Origin: an uncultured Bacilli bacterium
GTDB lineage: Bacteria; Bacillota_I; Bacilli_A; RF39; UBA660
Length of the DNA stretch: 31,321 nucleotides
Assembly (NCBI GenBank): GCA_947623705.1
Contig: CANQHT010000003.1
Span: forward strand, 1 to 31,321
Reading direction: 5' to 3'
Shown here: piece by piece, positions 1-8,025 of the stretch
Layout of the letters: each line of letters starts with the position of its first letter
Position numbering within the stretch: the stretch's first letter is position 1
Notes under the pieces: model-generated
What the model was told of the DNA's origin: nothing
Databases searched by the model: none
Seen by the model: the letters and a program-made list of their open reading frames with translations, nothing else
Made by a program: the position numbers and the translations under genes

Positions 1-98
1 TTTATTTCTTCAAAAGGTTTATCTTTAATTAATTTTATTAAAGAATTATATAAAGCATTTTGGGTTTTAACTATCCTTAAATCTTTTTTTGATTCCAC
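1..98 (-). CDS. TetR/AcrR-family regulator, N-terminal fragment
   Basis: Partial gene read leftward and cut by the window edge; only the first 32 codons are present. The translation starts MESKKDLRIVKTQNALYNSL and continues into LIKDKPFEEI, the typical opening of a TetR-family helix-turn-helix (basic N-terminus, then 'ALxxSLxxLIxxKPFEEI'). The start must be the GTG at 98-96, because the next in-frame codons upstream are AAA and then a TGA stop. A GGTGATG ribosome binding site (about 104-109) lies just upstream. The nearby ATG is in the wrong frame. The gene is divergent from the MMPL-type transporter gene at 279, the usual layout of a TetR repressor controlling its neighbouring export gene. 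Ligand unknown. Confidence 0.75.
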   Translation of the reverse strand, partial: MESKKDLRIVKTQNALYNSLIKLIKDKPFEEI

Positions 99-115
99 TT
101 TTCATCACCAAGTTA

Positions 116-144
116 ATTATACAAATATCGTTTTAAAAAGTAAA
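116..144 (-). promoter_or_regulatory. Promoter of the TetR-type gene
   Basis: Read on the minus strand there is a TTTACT -35 element (144-139), a 17-nt spacer and a consensus TATAAT -10 (121-116). The predicted transcript starts just before the ribosome binding site of the GTG-started regulator. Confidence 0.6.
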
Positions 145-191
145 GATATAAATACAAGTGTTGTTTATTTAATGGTATGTTTTTTAAAAAA

Positions 192-207
192 TGTTGGATA
201 ACCAACA
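192..207. promoter_or_regulatory. Candidate TetR operator (16-bp inverted repeat)
   Basis: TGTTGG-ATAA-CCAACA is a perfect 6-bp inverted repeat with a 4-nt centre, lying between the two divergent start codons. A possible plus-strand promoter overlaps it (TTGGAT at 194-199, 18-nt spacer, TATGTT at 218-223), so a bound repressor would block transcription of the gene at 279. Size and position fit a TetR-type operator; binding is inferred. Confidence 0.45.
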
Positions 208-278
208 AAAAACCAAATATGTTAGTGGATTAAATACCTTTTTCGACATAAGATATTTAGCGAATGGGAGGAAATTAG

Positions 279-3200
279 ATGAAACGGATAACTGATTTTA
301 TTTGTAAACATCAAAAATTAGTTTTAATTGCATCTTGTATCTTACTAGTTTTATCTTTTATTGGAATGCATTTAACAAAGGTAAACTATGATATATTAGT
401 TTATTTACCGGAAGATATTGAAACAATTAAAGGCCAAAATTTATTAACAGATGATTTTGAAATGGGGTCATATTCTTTAGCGGTCGTTAATAATATGCCT
501 AGTAAAGATATTTTAGAGTTAGAAGAAAAAATTAAAGAAGTAGATGGTGTTAATGAGGTAGCTAGTATTTATGATGCAGTAGGAACGAACATTCCCCTTG
601 ATATGTTACCTGAAGATATAGTCTCAAAAGTTCATAAAGAAAATAGTGATTTATTAATTATTACTTTTGCTGATTCCACATCGAGTACGAGAACTTTAAA
701 TGCGGTTTCAGAAATTAGAGAAATATCTAAGGATGTTAGTCAAGGTGGGATGAGTTCAATGGTTTTAGATACAATGAACTTATCAGAAAAAGAAATTGCG
801 ATATATGTTGTTATTGCGGTAATCTTATGTTTATTAGTGTTAGAATTAGCCTTAGATTCTTATATTGTTCCAATACTTCTTTTATTAAACATTGGATTTG
901 CCATAGTCTTTAATCTTGGAAGCAATATTGTATTTGGAGAAATCTCCTACATTACTAAAGCTTTAGTAGCGGTCTTACAACTTGGAGTTACCACAGACTT
1001 TTCGATTTTCTTATATCATTCCTACCAAAGTAAGAAAAAAATATTGACTTCGAAAACAACGGCGATGAAAGAAGCAATAGAGGAAACATTATCATCTGTG
1101 GCGGGTAGTTCCCTTACTACTATTGCGGGTTTCTTAGTTTTATGCACTATGCAACTTACTTTAGGTAAAGATTTAGGAATTGTTATGGCGAAAGGTGTCT
1201 TAATCGGTGTTATTTGTGTTTTAACATTATTTCCTAGTTTACTTTTATTATTTGATAATTTAATTGAAAAAACTAAACACCGAAAATTATCTTTAAGTTT
1301 TACTACATTTAATAGATTCATTATTAAGCATAAAGTACCAGTTTTCATTTTATTTTTATTATTATTAATTCCTACATATTTAGCCTATACCAAAGTACCG
1401 GTCTATTATAAATTAGATAAATCATTACCAAATACTTTAGAAAGTATTAAAACTAATGAAATATTAAAAAATGATTATAACATTGTAAGTCCCATAATTA
1501 TTTTAACGGATAAAAATTTATTAACTTCTGATGTTTTAGAAATGACAGAAACTCTAGAAGAAACCAAAGGTATTGAATGGGTATTATCTTTAAGTAAGTT
1601 AGAGAATACTGGAATTACGAAGAATATGTTAGATGATGATTTATTAAAATTAGTTCAAAATGAAGATTATCAAATGATTTTATTAAATTCGCAATATGAA
1701 ACCGCAACAGATGAGTTAAATAACCAAATAGATACAATTAATGATATTGTTAAAAAGTATGATACTAAAGCCATAGTAGCTGGTGAAGGACCACTTATGA
1801 AAGACTTAGTTAATATCTGTGATATCGATTTTCAAAATGTTAATGTTGCTTCAATTGTTTGTATCTTTATCATTTTATTCTTTGTCTTAAAATCAATAAG
1901 TTTACCATTCTTACTGATTATTGCAATTGAATTTGCTATATTTACTAATATGAGTTTCTCTTACTTTAGTGGCACTACCTTACCATTTATTGCGCCGATT
2001 GTTTTAGGAACTATTCAACTTGGAGCCACGATTGATTATGCTATATTAATGACGACAACTTATTTAAGAAAAAGAAGAGAAGGTAAAGATAAAAATACCG
2101 CGATGTTAGAAACAATGGATTATTGTGGAACATCTATTTTGACAAGTGGCATGTGTTTCTTTGCAGCAACCTTTGGGGTTGGTATTTATTCAAAAATTGA
2201 AATGATCGGTGCTCTTTGTGCCCTTATTGCCAGAGGAGCTATTGTAAGTATGTTGGTAGTTATTATGATTTTACCAGGAGTGCTGTTAATCTTTGATAAA
2301 TTAATAATGCAAACAACTTTAAAAGAAAGGAAAGATAAAAATATGAGAAAAAGTTTTAAAAAGATAGCTACAAAAGTAGCAGTGTGGGTTATGTTATTTG
2401 GGGTTGTTACTTACCCAATCGGAACTCTTGCCCTAACTAAAAATGAAACAGTCTATACGAAATTAAATGAAGATGGCAGTGTTAAAACCGTTTTCGTTAA
2501 TAATCAAATTTTAAATACGAAAAAATTAACTACTTTAGAAGACTATTCCGAACTAGAAAATATCTTAAATATTAATGACGCTAGTACTTTTAAAAAAGAT
2601 GGTAATAAATTAACTTGGCAAACTTTAGGTAATGATATCTTTTATGAAGGAACCACTAATAAAAAATTACCTATTAATTTAGACATAACTTATAAACTAG
2701 ATGGTAAAGAAAAGAAAGTTTCCGAAATGCTTGGTCAAAGTGGTAAAGTAACAATTACTTTAAAATATACTAATAACCTTAAAAATACTGTAACTATTGA
2801 TGGTAAGAAAGAAACTTTATATACGCCTTTTATAGTAACTCTAGGAACAATTTTAGATAGTAAAGTAAATAGTAATGTAAAAATTAATAATGGTAAAGTA
2901 ATTGCTAATGGTACTAAAAATATTGTTGTAGGTATGTCCTTGCCGGGATTATATGAAAGTTTGAAATTAGATGAATTAAAAGGAATGAACGAAGTAACTA
3001 TTAGTTATGAAACAACTAATTTTGAACTAGCCAGTATTTATAGTGTTATTACGCCAAAATTAATCGATAGTGATGATTTAAAAATATTTACCAAGATGGA
3101 TAGTATTTATCAAAATGTCGATTCTTTACAAGAAAATATGAATAAAATTGAAGAAGGAGCCAAAGAAGTATCTAATGGTAGTAATAAATTAAAAGAAGGA

Positions 3201-4076
3201 TTGGAGTCATCAATTAAAAGTTTAACTACAACTAGTGATGCTTTAACCACTGAGCAATTAAATGGCATTAAAAAAGAAACTACTGCTAAAGTAAAAGAAA
3301 CATTTACCAAAGAATATCAAGATAAAATTGCGAGTGATACTTGGAATGAAGTTAAAAATATGATTAACACTGATGAATCTAGTAAGAAAGAAATTGAAAA
3401 ATATGTTACGGAATCAGTTATGAATATTATGGGAGCATATTTAGGTGGTAGTGAAAATCTTAACTATTATGGTGCTTGTTTACAAGGTAATGAGATGGCT
3501 TGTGGGGCATTAACTCAAAATGGAATTAATTTAGAAAATGCTAAATTATTGCAAGATACCATAACTAAACAAGTAACTGATACAGCTTTGAAAACTTCCA
3601 ACTTTGTTGCGGAGAATGTTTCTAAACAAGTAGCAATTTCTGTTAGTGAAAAGTCCGCTTTACAAACTGCTGAAAATATTTCGCAAACTCTTGCTAGTGA
3701 AGTAGCGAACCAAGTTAAAGATGTTTCTTTAAATAAAATTGTGAGTTCTTTAGATACACTATATAATGGTGTTAGTGCCTTAGATAAAGGAATAAATGAT
3801 TTATATAGTGGAATATCTACTTATAATAAAGAAGGTACTAATAAAATAAGTGAATTAGTTAATAAAGAAATAAAACCTTTAACCAATAAAATTAAGGCTC
3901 TTAAAAAATTAAGTGATTCATACAATTCGTTTACTACTAATTATAAATTAACAAATAGTGAAACTAAATTTGTTATGGTTGTAGATTCTGTTAAAGCACC
4001 GAAGAAAGAGGTTACAACTAAGGTGGAAACTCCTAAGACAACATTTTGGGATAGAGTAAAGAATTTATTTAAATAA
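279..4076 (+). CDS. MMPL/RND-type transporter fused to a YhgE-like extracellular domain
   Basis: A 1265-residue membrane protein in two parts. Residues 1 to about 688 are a complete small MMPL/RND permease: one helix near 15-33, an extracellular loop, a bundle of helices, then a second similar half. The acidic intramembrane motifs LGVTTDFS (D240) and LGATIDYA (D586) sit at matching places in the two halves and are likely proton-relay residues. Residues 689-1265 begin with a signal-peptide-like stretch (basic, then a hydrophobic helix), then a beta-rich segment typical of YhgE-family ectodomains, then long coiled-coil repeats of the 'xxLxxG' kind, ending in a charged tail. Twelve MMPL helices plus this extra one place the tail outside the cell. 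In relatives these parts are often separate proteins. An internal ribosome binding site precedes codon 689. The start has a GGGAGG site 8 nt upstream. Substrate unknown; probably a lipid, peptide or envelope component. Likely controlled by the divergent TetR gene. Confidence 0.85.
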   Translation: MKRITDFICKHQKLVLIASCILLVLSFIGMHLTKVNYDILVYLPEDIETIKGQNLLTDDFEMGSYSLAVVNNMPSKDILELEEKIKEVDGVNEVASIYDAVGTNIPLDMLPEDIVSKVHKENSDLLIITFADSTSSTRTLNAVSEIREISKDVSQGGMSSMVLDTMNLSEKEIAIYVVIAVILCLLVLELALDSYIVPILLLLNIGFAIVFNLGSNIVFGEISYITKALVAVLQLGVTTDFSIFLYHSYQSKKKILTSKTTAMKEAIEETLSSVAGSSLTTIAGFLVLCTMQLTLGKDLGIVMAKGVLIGVICVLTLFPSLLLLFDNLIEKTKHRKLSLSFTTFNRFIIKHKVPVFILFLLLLIPTYLAYTKVPVYYKLDKSLPNTLESIKTNEILKNDYNIVSPIIILTDKNLLTSDVLEMTETLEETKGIEWVLSLSKLENTGITKNMLDDDLLKLVQNEDYQMILLNSQYETATDELNNQIDTINDIVKKYDTKAIVAGEGPLMKDLVNICDIDFQNVNVASIVCIFIILFFVLKSISLPFLLIIAIEFAIFTNMSFSYFSGTTLPFIAPIVLGTIQLGATIDYAILMTTTYLRKRREGKDKNTAMLETMDYCGTSILTSGMCFFAATFGVGIYSKIEMIGALCALIARGAIVSMLVVIMILPGVLLIFDKLIMQTTLKERKDKNMRKSFKKIATKVAVWVMLFGVVTYPIGTLALTKNETVYTKLNEDGSVKTVFVNNQILNTKKLTTLEDYSELENILNINDASTFKKDGNKLTWQTLGNDIFYEGTTNKKLPINLDITYKLDGKEKKVSEMLGQSGKVTITLKYTNNLKNTVTIDGKKETLYTPFIVTLGTILDSKVNSNVKINNGKVIANGTKNIVVGMSLPGLYESLKLDELKGMNEVTISYETTNFELASIYSVITPKLIDSDDLKIFTKMDSIYQNVDSLQENMNKIEEGAKEVSNGSNKLKEGLESSIKSLTTTSDALTTEQLNGIKKETTAKVKETFTKEYQDKIASDTWNEVKNMINTDESSKKEIEKYVTESVMNIMGAYLGGSENLNYYGACLQGNEMACGALTQNGINLENAKLLQDTITKQVTDTALKTSNFVAENVSKQVAISVSEKSALQTAENISQTLASEVANQVKDVSLNKIVSSLDTLYNGVSALDKGINDLYSGISTYNKEGTNKISELVNKEIKPLTNKIKALKKLSDSYNSFTTNYKLTNSETKFVMVVDSVKAPKKEVTTKVETPKTTFWDRVKNLFK
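2326..2345 (+). promoter_or_regulatory. Possible internal translation start inside the MMPL fusion
   Basis: AAAGGA at 2326-2331 lies 11 nt before an in-frame ATG at 2343. The peptide read from that ATG begins MRKSFKKIATKVAVWVMLFG, which looks like a signal peptide. A 577-residue secreted protein could therefore be made separately from the same message. Inference only. Confidence 0.35.
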
Positions 4077-4104
4077 AGGATACTGAAAAAGTATCTTTTA
4101 TTAT
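4075..4104 (+). terminator. Intrinsic terminator after the MMPL fusion gene
   Basis: AAAGGATACT (4075-4084), loop GAAAA, and AGTATCTTTT (4090-4099) form a 10-bp stem with one G-U pair, followed by a T-rich tail. It overlaps the stop codon of the MMPL gene and separates it from the genes to the right. Confidence 0.7.
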
Positions 4105-4179
4105 GGGAAAATAGTTGAAAAAATAAAAATAATAAGTAATAATATAATTAGATTATATTTTTTGAAAGAGAGTAGAAGG

Positions 4180-4307
4180 ATGACTGAAGAAGAAATTAAA
4201 AAGTTAATAAAATCCGATACCTTTTAAGAAAATTAAAAGAGGAAAACAAAATTATAAATGTTGGGAGTGATAAATTACCAAAGTGGGTAATTAATGAAGT
4301 GCAGTAA
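4180..4307 (+). pseudogene. Small frameshifted ORF, unknown product
   Basis: An ATG at 4180 with an AGAAGG site just upstream opens a 15-codon ORF (MTEEEIKKLIKSDTF) that stops at 4225. The minus-one frame, entered at about 4221, then stays open to a TAA at 4305-4307 and reads LLRKLKEENKIIN followed by a stretch ending KLPKWVINEVQ. Read together the two frames give one plausible protein of about 42 residues, so a one-base change at the T-run CCTTTTAAG has probably broken a small gene. Programmed frameshifting or coincidence are the alternatives. I do not recognise the product. Confidence 0.35.
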
Positions 4308-4353
4308 AAGTATTAAGTATTAAAGTAAAAAAATTATATGAGGAGTAAAGATA

Positions 4354-5085
4354 ATGAATAATAGTGATAAAGAACTTGCTGAAACTATGTTAAGAGGTTT
4401 AAATAATATGCGAGAATATCTTTTAAGTAAAAATGATGATATAAAAAAATATTATAAATGGCGAAAAATTCAGGGTGAAATATTATCTAGTATGAATAAT
4501 TATGCAACTAATGGTAATTATGATTTAAATTATGAATTTAGTAAAGCAAATAAAGATATATTAAATGAATTAAATGGTAATGCTAAAGCGATGACCTTTG
4601 AATTGGATTTGCAAAATGAATTTGATAGACAAATTTTTATTGAATTACAAGTATATAAAAATCATTTTAAAATGGATTCTATTACTGAAAAGTATATAGA
4701 AAAAAATAAATTTAAAAATAAAGATAAGATAGATTTTTTAAATGCAATGAATAATTCCTTTGTTTCTTTCTTTAAAATTGTTAATAAAGATTATAATGGA
4801 TATGTAAACATAGAAGATTTAATAACTGGAAATGAATATAAAATAATTGATATAGCATTAAGTAATCCGATTAGAAAAAATGACACTTATATTTATTCAA
4901 GAATTTTTAGCATAGATGGAATAAGTTTTGCATCGCCATTATTTGTTTTTCCTAAAAATAATAAAGTAATAAATAACTATATAAATAATTTAAAGAGAAA
5001 GAAAATAAGTAATATTGCTAAAACATTAGAAGCGTTTGAACTTTACAAACAATATGGTATTGATTTTATTATTAATGATATATAA
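4354..5085 (+). CDS. Unknown soluble protein
   Basis: I do not recognise this 243-residue protein. It has no signal peptide or membrane segment. The N-terminal half is helical and Lys/Asn rich (residues 1-130). A more structured segment follows around residues 140-200 with the motif GYVNIEDLITGNEYKIIDIAL and an 'IYSRI' strand, then a helical tail. A vaguely similar 'V-x-DLLTG-x' pattern occurs in uncharacterised proteins that sit near SEC-C and pRiA4b-type genes, but I cannot make that into an assignment. GAGGAG precedes the ATG at good distance. It is preceded by a broken small ORF and followed by a 161-nt gap carrying a new promoter, so it is probably a single-gene unit. Confidence 0.7.
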   Translation: MNNSDKELAETMLRGLNNMREYLLSKNDDIKKYYKWRKIQGEILSSMNNYATNGNYDLNYEFSKANKDILNELNGNAKAMTFELDLQNEFDRQIFIELQVYKNHFKMDSITEKYIEKNKFKNKDKIDFLNAMNNSFVSFFKIVNKDYNGYVNIEDLITGNEYKIIDIALSNPIRKNDTYIYSRIFSIDGISFASPLFVFPKNNKVINNYINNLKRKKISNIAKTLEAFELYKQYGIDFIINDI

Positions 5086-5182
5086 GTTAGTGTTATTTAA
5101 ACCGATGAAATGTTAAATTTCAAAAAAATTGTTGATTTTTTAATTAAATTAGCATAATATATATAAAAATATTTTAAAAAAG

Positions 5183-5203
5183 CAAAAAAATTGTATTTTT
5201 TTG
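5183..5203. promoter_or_regulatory. A-tract inverted repeat over the -35 region of the AAA/TOPRIM pair
   Basis: A perfect 9-bp inverted repeat: C, seven A and a T on the left, loop TGT, then A, seven T and a G on the right. It overlaps the likely -35 (TTGTAT, 5191-5196). It could be an operator, an A-tract bend or an UP-like element. The left arm, CAAAAAAATTGT, recurs identically at 5121-5132 and 18973-18984. Confidence 0.35.
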
Positions 5204-5220
5204 AATTTTAATGATATACT
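5191..5220 (+). promoter_or_regulatory. Promoter of the AAA ATPase/TOPRIM operon
   Basis: TTGTAT (5191-5196), an 18-nt spacer, and an extended -10 (TG-A-TATACT, hexamer at 5215-5220). An AGGAGA ribosome binding site and the ATG at 5247 follow closely. Confidence 0.55.
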
Positions 5221-5246
5221 TATATTAAGTATTAGGAGAAGATTTT

Positions 5247-6383
5247 ATGAAAATTTTAAGAATTACTGCTAATAATTTTAAATTATGTGAAAATAATTTT
5301 ACAATATCATTTGTTCCAGAAGCAAATAAAACCAAAGAAGATAAAGAATTTGAACTACACGAAATAGATGAAAATCTCTTTATTTATACAACTCTTGGTA
5401 TTATCGGTAAAAATGCATCCGGAAAAACTACCGTTATTGATTTGTTATCATTAGTTTATGATATATTTTCATATTTTAAAGTCAAAAATACCCTTAATTT
5501 ATTTATGATAGGAAATAAACCTATCAATTTAGATATTACTTTTTATCACGAAGGAAAACTTTATCGATATATAACTGATTTATATCCTGATGAAACTTTA
5601 TTAAATAATGTAGTAATTTTTAAGAATGAAAAATTATATAGTAGAAATTATTATAAAACAATAGCAAGACAAATATTTGATTATAGTAAATATAATGAAA
5701 TGGAAGTTAATACCAATTTACCAGATGATACTTCATGTCTATATGATGTATTAAAAAAGATTAGCATTAGAGGGTTAACTTCCTCTAGTGATGATTTAAT
5801 CTATAGATTTTATTCTGAAACATTTAATGTATATAAAATGTTAGATAACAATCATAAAATAATTGAAACAATATTAAAAATGTTTGATGAACATTTAGAT
5901 AATATTGAGATGATAAATGATGATAAATTTATTGTATATTATTATGATAAAAGTAAGGTTGAAGTAAATAGTAGAGAATTATATAATATGCTTTCTAGTG
6001 GTACATCAAAAGGAATAGGTTTATTTACTGATGTAGTTTATTCTCTAAAAAATGGGACAGATCTTTTAATTGATGAGATTGAAAATCATTTTCATAAAAC
6101 TTTAGTTGAAAATTTAGTTAATTTATATAAGGATAAAAGTGTTAATAAAAGAAATGCTATGTTAATTTTTACTACGCATTATTGTGAATTACTCGATTTA
6201 TTTAATAGAACAGACAATATTTATATTACAAAATATGATAAAAAAATAAGATTAGAAAATGTTTATACGGATTATAACTTTAGACCAGAATTATCCAAAA
6301 GCAAAAAATTTTATAGTAATGCTTTTGATACTGATGTTAATTATGAATCACTAATGAATTTTAAAAAGGAATTAATGAAATGA
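5247..6383 (+). CDS. AAA/ABC-type ATPase of a two-gene defence-like pair
   Basis: A 378-residue SMC/ABC-like ATPase of the AAA_15/OLD/AbiL type. Visible motifs: Walker A GKNASGKT (54-61), ABC-like signature LSSGTSKG (249-256), Walker B LLIDEIE (273-279) with the catalytic Glu present, and an H-loop TTH (309-311). The helical insert between Walker A and the signature is only about 190 residues, with no long coiled coil. Its last codons overlap the start of the next gene as ATGA, so the two are translationally coupled. Pairs of such an ATPase with a TOPRIM-like partner are known as abortive-infection and phage-sensing systems (AbiL, RloAB, PARIS, and Gabija in a broader sense). Here the ATPase would probably hold the effector inactive until triggered. 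Motifs support the family; the anti-phage role is inferred from context. Confidence 0.8.
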   Translation: MKILRITANNFKLCENNFTISFVPEANKTKEDKEFELHEIDENLFIYTTLGIIGKNASGKTTVIDLLSLVYDIFSYFKVKNTLNLFMIGNKPINLDITFYHEGKLYRYITDLYPDETLLNNVVIFKNEKLYSRNYYKTIARQIFDYSKYNEMEVNTNLPDDTSCLYDVLKKISIRGLTSSSDDLIYRFYSETFNVYKMLDNNHKIIETILKMFDEHLDNIEMINDDKFIVYYYDKSKVEVNSRELYNMLSSGTSKGIGLFTDVVYSLKNGTDLLIDEIENHFHKTLVENLVNLYKDKSVNKRNAMLIFTTHYCELLDLFNRTDNIYITKYDKKIRLENVYTDYNFRPELSKSKKFYSNAFDTDVNYESLMNFKKELMK

Positions 6384-6910
6384 AATATTTAATTTTATGT
6401 GAAGGAATGAATGAAGTATGTATAATTAATTTATTGCTAAAATATAATAAACTAAAATTTAAAACAGATGATTTAATATCCTTAACCCCTTTTAATGCGA
6501 GGCAACTTTCTAATCCAACGATAAAATCAAACTTAAGAGTTTATAATCGTTCTGTTGTAGTTTTAAGAATTGGTGATACTCAACGTGATAAATTTTTAAT
6601 TCCTAAGGATCTTAATGATATTGTTTCCAAAGATAGAATATTTAAATTTTGCACTTTACCAGAATTAGAAATTTTAATTATTATCAATGAAGGACTATAT
6701 AAACAATTTCAAAAGTCAAAAGAATCACCAAAAACTTTTGCAAAACGTAATATTATCTTTAATAATAGAAGGTATGATCAATCACGTGATTTTTTAGAAG
6801 AATATTATGGTGGGAAAAGAATTAATATGCTTATTCAAAATTTAATAGATTACAAGCATTTAAAAAAGCATAAAAAGGATGAATTATATATAGCAGATTT
6901 ATTAAAATGA
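6380..6910 (+). CDS. Small TOPRIM-like putative nuclease partner
   Basis: A 176-residue protein whose first residues, YLILCEGMNE, fit the first TOPRIM strand with its catalytic Glu (E8). RIGDTQRD (D66, D70) resembles the second acidic motif, and LPELEIL (93-99) matches the 'LPExE' segment seen in OLD-type and AbiL/DUF4435-type TOPRIM proteins. It is short for these families; PARIS AriB and RloB proteins are usually larger. The ATGA overlap with the ATPase gene and an AAGGAA site inside that gene indicate co-translation. Most likely it is the effector, a nuclease acting on DNA or RNA, of the pair. A catalytically dead regulator is the alternative. Family placement rests on short motifs only. 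Confidence 0.6.
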   Translation: MKYLILCEGMNEVCIINLLLKYNKLKFKTDDLISLTPFNARQLSNPTIKSNLRVYNRSVVVLRIGDTQRDKFLIPKDLNDIVSKDRIFKFCTLPELEILIIINEGLYKQFQKSKESPKTFAKRNIIFNNRRYDQSRDFLEEYYGGKRINMLIQNLIDYKHLKKHKKDELYIADLLK

Positions 6911-6915
6911 AAAAA

Positions 6916-6957
6916 ATTATAATATATTAAAGTATTATTATAATATATTAAAGTATT
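6916..6957. repeat. 21-bp tandem repeat, two exact copies
   Basis: Two identical 21-bp units (6916-6936 and 6937-6957) lie directly after the TOPRIM-like gene. Each contains TATAAT and AAAGTATT, and the first bases of a third copy follow. The repeat abuts the promoter of the next operon and could alter its strength through slippage. Confidence 0.85.
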
Positions 6958-6970
6958 ATTCTTAAAAGTA

Positions 6971-6979
6971 TGATACAAT
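6971..6979 (+). promoter_or_regulatory. Extended -10 promoter of the metal-binding-type cluster
   Basis: TG-A-TACAAT is an extended -10 with no good -35. Its predicted start point, near 6986, falls almost on an in-frame ATG at 6990, which supports the downstream ATG at 7014 as the true start of the first gene. Confidence 0.45.
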
Positions 6980-7013
6980 GATATTGTAAATGATTTATAG
7001 GGAGTTATGTAGT

Positions 7014-8018
7014 ATGAAAGTATTAATAAATGTAACATTAGGAGAACTTGCAAATAGAGTAAATAGACAAATTGAAGTAGATGAAAATATAAGTTTAAGA
7101 GATTTATGTGAATTTATAATTATTTCAATGAATGGTAGTAAAATTCCTATTTATGAATTTGAAGATAACAATATTACATATTACCCTTATTTTATTGAAG
7201 AAACTGAAAATGCTAAAAATATAGGCAATAGTTTATTTAAAGATTTTAATTTAAAAAAAGATAAACAATTTACTCTAGAATATAATTTCGAAAATGGTTA
7301 CTTTTTTGAAATAGTAGTGGATGCTATTTATGAATCACAAGATAAATCAGTATTTAAAGTTTTATCAGGAAAAGGTTATGGAATAATTGATGATACCCAT
7401 CTATTACATTTAAAATTAATATTTAATTCCAAAGAAGAATATTTAACCAAAACGGAAAAACAATATTTAGAAAAAACATTTGATTACATTGAATGTAATA
7501 ATAATATTGCTAAATATGTAGCTGATAGAGAAGAAATGTTTTTACCTAAAAGGTACGTCTTTAATGTTTCACTATATGGTTTTGAAAAAGAAATTAAAAG
7601 GAAAATTGTAGTAGATAATGATATACAAATTTATGATTTTTGCGAATGTGTAATTACAGCAATGAATGGTGACTTATCACATTTATATGGGATTAAAATT
7701 GGTAAGCAATATTTAGATGAATATTATAATGATTTAGAATTATATTATTTAAATTTAAAAGAAAAACAAAGATTAAAAATTATTTATGATTGGGGCGATA
7801 ATTGGATATTTAATTTAACATTAAGTAAGATAATTCCTGATTTTGGTGATGAAGATTTCAAAGTAATATCAGGAAAAGGTTATGGAATAATAGATGATGT
7901 TGGTGGAGTATGGGGACTTCAAGATGTATTTGATGGCAATGACACTAGCTGGGGTAATTATGATATAAATGATTTTGATTTAGAGGAATGTAATAAAAAT
8001 ATAAGAAATATGCAGTAG
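7014..8018 (+). CDS. Tandem plasmid pRiA4b ORF-3-like domain protein
   Basis: A 334-residue protein made of two related domains of the pRiA4b ORF-3 (IS1096 Tnp-accessory) type. The second copy (about 175-330) keeps the family core: YDWGDNW (258-264), then SGKGYGIIDDVGG near 286 and WGNYDINDFD near the end. The first copy (about 1-150) has the same order, including SGKGYGIIDD near 118, but the GDxW motif is replaced by YNFENGYFF and the VGG-W end is missing, so it is degenerate. The family is widespread in genomic islands and has no proven activity. I chose the ATG at 7014 because TAGGGAG (6998-7004) lies 9 nt upstream; an ATG at 6990 has no such site. First gene of a long co-directional cluster. 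Confidence 0.75.
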   Translation: MKVLINVTLGELANRVNRQIEVDENISLRDLCEFIIISMNGSKIPIYEFEDNNITYYPYFIEETENAKNIGNSLFKDFNLKKDKQFTLEYNFENGYFFEIVVDAIYESQDKSVFKVLSGKGYGIIDDTHLLHLKLIFNSKEEYLTKTEKQYLEKTFDYIECNNNIAKYVADREEMFLPKRYVFNVSLYGFEKEIKRKIVVDNDIQIYDFCECVITAMNGDLSHLYGIKIGKQYLDEYYNDLELYYLNLKEKQRLKIIYDWGDNWIFNLTLSKIIPDFGDEDFKVISGKGYGIIDDVGGVWGLQDVFDGNDTSWGNYDINDFDLEECNKNIRNMQ

Positions 8019-8025
8019 GAGGTAT

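Noticed and set aside
1022..1348. Minus-strand ORF of 108 codons inside the MMPL gene
   Set aside because: Antisense shadow of a membrane-helix region; the plus strand has clear family motifs.
5121..5141. Possible terminator after the gene at 4354 (AAAAAAT / ATTTTTT)
   Set aside because: Pure A/T stem of 7 bp; equally explained as an A-tract promoter element, so listed only in the motif finding.
6990..7013. Earlier in-frame ATG for the pRiA4b-like gene
   Set aside because: No ribosome binding site, and it lies about at the predicted transcription start; ATG 7014 has a good site.
6850..7053. Minus-strand ORF of 67 codons over the tandem repeat
   Set aside because: Low-complexity translation from AT-rich repeats that overlaps two real plus-strand genes; no ribosome binding site.
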